A stretch of 64,000 bases of DNA from Stappia sediminis (GTDB lineage: Bacteria; Pseudomonadota; Alphaproteobacteria; Rhizobiales; Stappiaceae): contig NZ_WUMV01000002.1 of NCBI RefSeq assembly GCF_009826895.1, forward strand, positions 1 to 64,000, in the 5' to 3' direction. Position numbers and translations under genes: made by a program. The notes under the pieces were generated by a model. That model ran no database searches, was not told the origin of the DNA, and saw only the letters and a program-made list of their open reading frames with translations. Positions 59,727 through 64,000 of this stretch are shown here, in pieces. Every line of letters starts with the position of its first letter. Position 1 is the first letter of the stretch.

Positions 59727-60713
59727 TCACGGATGCTCGGGTAGCGTCAGATCGACCGGTGCACCCATATCGATTGCCGTGACCAGTTGCTCCGCGACTG
59801 TTGTCGCTACGAATCCGTCCCAGGCTGTGGCGCCTTCGTTTTTGTGCGTTCCATCGAGCAGAGAGTTGATCCAGGACTGATCCTGAATCCGATAGGCATC
59901 GGCAAAACGGGGGATCCAGTTTTCCGGGAAGGCGCCCCGCTCGGCTCGGTCAAGCCTTGTGCGGGTCAATGCCGGATGGGCCATGGAAGTAGTTCCTCGT
60001 GTCCCTGCGATTTCGCAATGCACGTGGTAGCCGTAGTCCGCATTCATGAAAACTTCTGTAGATACGATGGCGCCGGTATCCGTTTCCAGCGTAATCATGA
60101 GTGGGTCGCCCTTCGGAATGTCTCCGGCGCTTGGCGCTTCCGTAACGTGCCCGCGGACAAATTCGGCGCCCAGAAGCCAGCGCGTGACGTCAATCTCGTG
60201 AACGAATGAATTTGTCAAAGCCATATGCGCTGTAAACCATTCGGGAGCCCGGGCATTCCTGTGCTGGTTGTGCACGATCCTTGGAATGCCGATCGAGCCT
60301 GTTGCGAGAGTCGATTTCAATTCAGCGTAACAGGGATCGAACCGGCGCATGAAGCCGACCTGCACCATCTTCTTGCCGAGCTCTTGCTCCTTCCGCACGA
60401 TTTCGAGGCACTGGGCCGCGTCGATTGCCAGGGGCTTTTCGCAAAGGACTGGCTTGCCGGCCTCCAGACATGCCATCACGGTATCCTTATGCGTATGGTC
60501 CGGGCTTGCAACAACGACCGCGTCTACGTCTGTCGAGCGAATGAGTTGCAGAGGATCTGTGAAAACGCTCGCATTGCCGGCGACCGCCCGCGCTCTTTCT
60601 TCCTCGGGATCGGCGACGCCGCCAAGAACAGCGCCTCGAACCTCCCGTGCAAACAGACGCGCATGATCTGCGCCCATCACGCCCGTACCCACAACTCCCA
60701 CTCGAATAGTCAT
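59727..60713 (-). CDS. Gfo/Idh/MocA-family oxidoreductase (inositol dehydrogenase-like)
   Basis: Dehydrogenase of 328 aa. VGVVGTGVMGADHARLF, LCEKPLAID, QVGFMRRFDPCYAELKSTL and NSFVHEIDVTRWLLGAEF follow the pattern of bacterial inositol 2-dehydrogenases, as in the gene at 51.7 kb. An RpiR-type operator about 110 bases upstream supports a role in cyclitol use. First gene of a two-gene unit with the SDR. Confidence 0.85.
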   Translation of the reverse strand: MTIRVGVVGTGVMGADHARLFAREVRGAVLGGVADPEEERARAVAGNASVFTDPLQLIRSTDVDAVVVASPDHTHKDTVMACLEAGKPVLCEKPLAIDAAQCLEIVRKEQELGKKMVQVGFMRRFDPCYAELKSTLATGSIGIPRIVHNQHRNARAPEWFTAHMALTNSFVHEIDVTRWLLGAEFVRGHVTEAPSAGDIPKGDPLMITLETDTGAIVSTEVFMNADYGYHVHCEIAGTRGTTSMAHPALTRTRLDRAERGAFPENWIPRFADAYRIQDQSWINSLLDGTHKNEGATAWDGFVATTVAEQLVTAIDMGAPVDLTLPEHP

Positions 60714-60820
60714 TACCGAGGATTCCCGTATTAGCGTGGGGAGCCACGAGGTTCCCTCAGTCTCGCTCTGTACTTCGACGTTCCGGACTGGAGGTTGATA
60801 GTAGGGCTTACTGCCACGAA

Positions 60821-60836
60821 ATCAATAAAAATTGTC
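60821..60836. promoter_or_regulatory. RpiR-type operator before the 60.7 kb Gfo/Idh gene
   Basis: ATCAAT-AAAA-ATTGTC keeps the CAAT-N4-ATTG core and overlaps a consensus -35 (TTGACA on the minus strand, 60838-60833). Same arrangement as at the Frc-type importer. Confidence 0.6.
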
Positions 60837-60962
60837 AAAAGATAAATTCAGCAATCTTTCATGTTTGCATCTGGGGCGCATTGAATGCCGGAGATTCGCG
60901 GTGCCCTGCATCCGGGGCAATTCCCGCCAGAACTGGCCGGATTGGGCAGGATTTGCTCAAAA

Positions 60963-61715
60963 CTATCTTTTGGCGGCGTAATAAGAAATTCTGCGTTCCA
61001 GGTAGGCCAGAAACTCAGAAATGGTGAAGGCCATTCCAAAGAGAACGATCAAAACCGCCCAGAAATGCGCCATCAGGAAATTGTTCGAGTAAAGCTCGAA
61101 GAGCGCGCCAAATCCGACGATGGAAATGAGTAGTTGTCCGATGATTACGCCTTTCACGGCCCGGATCACACCAATCCGAACGCCGCCCAGAATTTCGGGC
61201 AATGCGGCCCAGAAATAAACCTTGGTGAAGGCGGCGAGCGGCGAAGCGCCGAAGCATCGTGCCATTTCCACGAGCGAGCGGTTGATCTGCAGGACGCCGG
61301 CGCGCGAGTTGAGAATGATGATCCAGATCGCGAACAGCGTCGTCGTGATGACGATCGACTTCATTCCGAAGCCGAAGAGCACCATTAGAACGGGAACCAG
61401 TGCCGTTAAAGGAGCACTCAGGAAAATGTTCACCCAAGGCAGGAGTAGCTCGTCAATCAGCCGGTTCTTGCCCATCAAAATGCCGGTCGGAATCCCGATG
61501 GCCACGGAAAACAATACGCCCATGAAAAACGCGTAGGCGGTTTCCATCAAAGCCTTCTGGAATGCAGGCGTCCCGAGAACCGAATAGAGAGTGACAAGCA
61601 CCTCGGACAAGGGCGGTACGAAAAAGGTCAGGCCGGATCGTCCGACGATCTCCCAGATCATGCCCCAGAGTATCAGAGATGACATGGCTGGAAGGCGTAT
61701 GCCGAAAACCCGCAT
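60963..61715 (-). CDS. ABC transporter permease (SsuC/TauC type)
   Basis: Permease of 250 aa in the nitrate/sulfonate/taurine/aromatic class, with six hydrophobic segments and the EAA loop EMARCFGASPLAAFTKVYFWAALPEIL. Second permease of the cluster and last gene of its operon, eight bases after the ATPase. The 249-base gap that follows holds the RpiR-type operator of the next unit. Confidence 0.89.
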   Translation of the reverse strand: MRVFGIRLPAMSSLILWGMIWEIVGRSGLTFFVPPLSEVLVTLYSVLGTPAFQKALMETAYAFFMGVLFSVAIGIPTGILMGKNRLIDELLLPWVNIFLSAPLTALVPVLMVLFGFGMKSIVITTTLFAIWIIILNSRAGVLQINRSLVEMARCFGASPLAAFTKVYFWAALPEILGGVRIGVIRAVKGVIIGQLLISIVGFGALFELYSNNFLMAHFWAVLIVLFGMAFTISEFLAYLERRISYYAAKR

Positions 61716-61723
61716 TTCAACTC

Positions 61724-62524
61724 CTATTCCACGTAAGTGCGCAGCGAGGCCCAGATCCTGTCGACGATGTCGAGGTATTCCAGATCGCGGCGGATGTTCT
61801 CGGCCCCCTTGGAACGGAAGCCGGCGGGGCGAATGATTTCGGAAACACGGCTCGGGCGCGGTAGGAGAATCGCGATCTGGTCGGAAACGTAGACAGCCTC
61901 TTCGATTGAATGGGTGACGAAGATGAATGTCTTGTTTTCGGTTTGGACGAGGTTCAGAAGATCTTCTTGAAATTTTCTCCGCGTCTGTTCGTCGACGGCC
62001 GAGAAAGGTTCGTCCATCAAAAGCACTTCACTGTCGACTGCGAGAGCCCGCGCTAATCCTACCCTCTGGCGCATGCCGCCAGACAATTCGTGCGGATAGT
62101 TCTTCTCAAAGCCCGCCAGGCCTACGTCACGGATATACTTCTCTGCGACAGCCTCTCGCTCAGATTTTGCGACGCCGCGCAATTCAAGCCCGAACGCGAC
62201 GTTCCTCAAGACACTTGCCCATGGAAGCAGCGCGAAATCCTGAAATACGAAGGCGCGGTCGGGACCAGGGCCTGTCACCGCGCGGCCGTTCACCTCCACT
62301 TCGCCGGAGGTCGGTTCCAGAAGCCCGGCGATGATCTTCAACAAGGTGGTCTTGCCACAACCGGAAGGACCGAGGAGCGACGTCAACTGCCCCTTCGGAA
62401 AATCGAGCGAGAGGTTTCTCAGCGCCTCGACGGGTCCGTAGTTCTTGGAGATTTTTCGGGTCGAGACGGCATTTTCGACCTTGAAGCCGGAAGCTTCGAC
62501 CACGTTTTTCCTAGTCGGAGACAT
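61724..62524 (-). CDS. ABC transporter ATPase (SsuB/TauB type)
   Basis: ATPase of 266 aa: Walker A GPSGCGKTT, FQDFALLPWASVLRNVAFGLELRG, signature LSGGMRQRV, Walker B VLLMDEPFSAVD. ATG at 62524 lies within the end of the upstream permease gene (14-base overlap), showing translational coupling. Confidence 0.9.
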   Translation of the reverse strand: MSPTRKNVVEASGFKVENAVSTRKISKNYGPVEALRNLSLDFPKGQLTSLLGPSGCGKTTLLKIIAGLLEPTSGEVEVNGRAVTGPGPDRAFVFQDFALLPWASVLRNVAFGLELRGVAKSEREAVAEKYIRDVGLAGFEKNYPHELSGGMRQRVGLARALAVDSEVLLMDEPFSAVDEQTRRKFQEDLLNLVQTENKTFIFVTHSIEEAVYVSDQIAILLPRPSRVSEIIRPAGFRSKGAENIRRDLEYLDIVDRIWASLRTYVE

Positions 62525-63272
62525 ATCCACGAACGTTTCCTGCAAAGAGGGTTGCCTCGATCTTTTCCAGAAGGTTCAGGAACAGGACCGCGAGGAAGAT
62601 TATCGAGAAGATTGCGGCGTACATGCTCGGGTAGTCGGCGATGGATCGGCTGTAGGTGATGATATCGCCGATGCCGGTAGGTGTGATTTTGAGTTCGGAA
62701 AGGATTGCACCGATGAAGCCCGCCGAGATGCCCAGCCGAAGGCCGGAGAAAATGACCGGAGAGGCAGCGGGGATTATTATTTTGAGGATTACCTCATAGT
62801 CGCTAGCAAGAAACGAGCGGCCCATTTCCGTAAGCGATGTCGGTGTGTTGCGTACGGCGCCGGCGGTGTTCAGTACGATCACCGGCATCGCCATGATGCA
62901 GACCACGAAAACCTTCGACGTCAGGCCGATCCCGTATGCCATCACCAGAAGCGGTATCAGGGCGGCGAGGGGGGCTGCCTGCATCACAATGAAGATTGGT
63001 GAAAACAGCCAGTCGAACCAGGAACTGAGCCCGATCCATAATCCGAGCGCGATCCCGAGAGTGGCCGAAATCGCGATGCCGACGGCGAGCGGTTGCAGAG
63101 TTTCGGCGTAGGCGGAAAAAAGCCTCCCGTCGATCGTCATATGCACCAGCGCATTCATGGACTCCAGGAAGGTAGGAAAGGCATAGCTCACCGGAATGCG
63201 GCCGGCGATTTCCCAGGCGCTGAAAACTATTACGGCTGACAGTACCTTTAAAACGAGCGAACGGTTTGGCAT
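62511..63272 (-). CDS. ABC transporter permease (SsuC/TauC type)
   Basis: Permease of 253 aa with six hydrophobic segments and the EAA loop EMGRSFLASDYEVILKIIIPAASPVI. It pairs with the other permease, so this importer has a heterodimeric channel, unlike most SsuABC systems that use one permease gene. Confidence 0.89.
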   Translation of the reverse strand: MPNRSLVLKVLSAVIVFSAWEIAGRIPVSYAFPTFLESMNALVHMTIDGRLFSAYAETLQPLAVGIAISATLGIALGLWIGLSSWFDWLFSPIFIVMQAAPLAALIPLLVMAYGIGLTSKVFVVCIMAMPVIVLNTAGAVRNTPTSLTEMGRSFLASDYEVILKIIIPAASPVIFSGLRLGISAGFIGAILSELKITPTGIGDIITYSRSIADYPSMYAAIFSIIFLAVLFLNLLEKIEATLFAGNVRGYVSD

Positions 63273-63342
63273 GTGCGAAAACGCTGTTTGTGCGATAGGG
63301 CAGAGCGCGCCGGCAGCATCGCGGCAGGCGCGCCCTTTCTGA

Positions 63343-64000
63343 TTATTTCTTTGCGGCGTCTAGCGGCGCGAGATACCAGAAATCTTCGATATTGAGGCTC
63401 GCGGCATCGCCCTCCAGCTGGCCCGCCTGGCTGTACCATTCCATGTCGGCCGCAGCGGCCTTGCGTCCTCCGCCGTCAGGATCGTAGAGCCCGCCTTCGA
63501 CCGCTTCCTTGTAGAAGTCGTCGAGCCCGTCGAGAATTTCCTTCGGAAGCTGGCCGATCGGACCTTCCGGATCGGTTTCCTTGCTGATGATCGTCGGGTC
63601 GTCGTTCATGTCGCGCCAGACGCCGAGCAGGGCATTCACGAGGATCTGCACATCGGCCTCGTTGGCCTTGATCCAGTCGAGATTGGCGAAGAGCGCTTCG
63701 TCGGAAGCGTCGACTTCGAACATCGGCAGCACGTTGAACTTGTCGCCGTGCTGGCGCATGATCTTGTTCTTGTTCGACAGATCGATGATTGTCGCATCCG
63801 CCTGACCTGCGATCAGTGCCACCACCCGGTTGGCGGAACCTGGAACGTAAGAGCGTTCCCCGAACTTGATGCCAACTTTGTCCTCGATCACATTCGCGAT
63901 GGAATCGGTCCCGCCTCCGCGCGAGTGCAGCAGTATTGGCTCGCCGTTAAGGTCTTCGAGCTTCTCGTATTTCTTGGTGGTCACCGGAAAGAATTTCAGC
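63343..64000 (-). CDS. ABC transporter substrate-binding protein (NMT1/TauA type), partial
   Basis: C-terminal 218 codons of a binding protein; the frame stays open through the window edge, so the start and signal peptide are missing. LEDLNGEPILLHSRGGGTDSIA, ALIAGQADATIIDLS and the acidic C-terminus fit the NMT1/SsuA-like family. Its substrate cannot be told. First gene of the importer, 70 bases before the permease. Confidence 0.85.
   Translation of the reverse strand, partial: LKFFPVTTKKYEKLEDLNGEPILLHSRGGGTDSIANVIEDKVGIKFGERSYVPGSANRVVALIAGQADATIIDLSNKNKIMRQHGDKFNVLPMFEVDASDEALFANLDWIKANEADVQILVNALLGVWRDMNDDPTIISKETDPEGPIGQLPKEILDGLDDFYKEAVEGGLYDPDGGGRKAAAADMEWYSQAGQLEGDAASLNIEDFWYLAPLDAAKK

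Overview
The window reads as a chromosome or megaplasmid segment of an alphaproteobacterium, most likely of the Rhizobiales/Hyphomicrobiales. It is GC-rich and dense with ABC importers, has rhizobial-style form IC RuBisCO genes (cbbFP-A-LSX-E with a divergent cbbR), and has a complete NO-reductase cluster of the Paracoccus/Rhizobium type. No rRNA, tRNA, CRISPR array or phage region was seen. The only mobile-element trace is a small non-coding inverted-repeat element (MITE) at 34.5 kb.

Layout. (1) 0.1-11.8 kb, denitrification: nirS (cd1 nitrite reductase) faces nirI and nnrS across a promoter with a perfect TTGAC-N4-GTCAA (NNR/DNR) box. Then come norC-norB-norQ-norD-norE-norF, led by a second, near-identical box, and a Crp/Fnr regulator (dnr/nnrR type) on the opposite strand. 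(2) 12.2-17.8 kb: a GntR/FCD regulator and an RbsABC-type sugar importer (binding protein, double ATPase, two permeases). (3) 17.9-33.2 kb: a tightly packed 13-gene unit behind a promoter with two LacI-type operators. It encodes a Gfo/Idh dehydrogenase, CoA-transferase, enoyl-CoA hydratase, aldehyde dehydrogenase, a CUT1 sugar importer (four genes), two GMC oxidoreductases, an SDR, a DUF993 aldolase-like protein and, last, the LacI regulator. The substrate cannot be named. (4) 33.3-34.8 kb: a cupin gene, a Tag-like glycosylase gene and the MITE. (5) 34.9-43.3 kb: cbbR and the Calvin-cycle operon cbbF-cbbP-(PGK N-domain)-cbbA-cbbL-cbbS-cbbX-cbbE. The position where relatives often carry cbbT holds an intact reading frame for only the N-terminal half of phosphoglycerate kinase, with substrate residues lost.

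(6) 43.3-60.8 kb: an inositol-like catabolic region. It contains an RpiR regulator, iolE and iolD; a divergent set of aldehyde dehydrogenase, HpcH/HpaI aldolase, D-2-hydroxyacid dehydrogenase and two Gfo/Idh dehydrogenases; another Gfo/Idh gene with a Frc-type importer; and further SDR, aldo-keto reductase and Gfo/Idh genes. A palindrome with core CAAT-N4-ATTG recurs at the rpiR promoter, at the iolD promoter (two abutting copies), before the Frc-type importer and before the 60.7 kb Gfo/Idh gene. This defines a probable local RpiR (IolR-like) regulon. iolB, iolC, iolJ and iolA are not in the window. (7) 61.0-64.0 kb: an SsuABC/TauABC-type importer whose binding-protein gene runs off the right edge.

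Taken together the segment pairs anaerobic respiration (nitrite to NO to N2O), CO2 fixation or redox balancing by RuBisCO, and oxidation of cyclitols and sugars. The most unusual items are the 15-kb LacI-controlled oxidative/CoA operon, the PGK half-protein in the cbb operon, the RpiR operator family and the iol cluster with a non-classical lower pathway.
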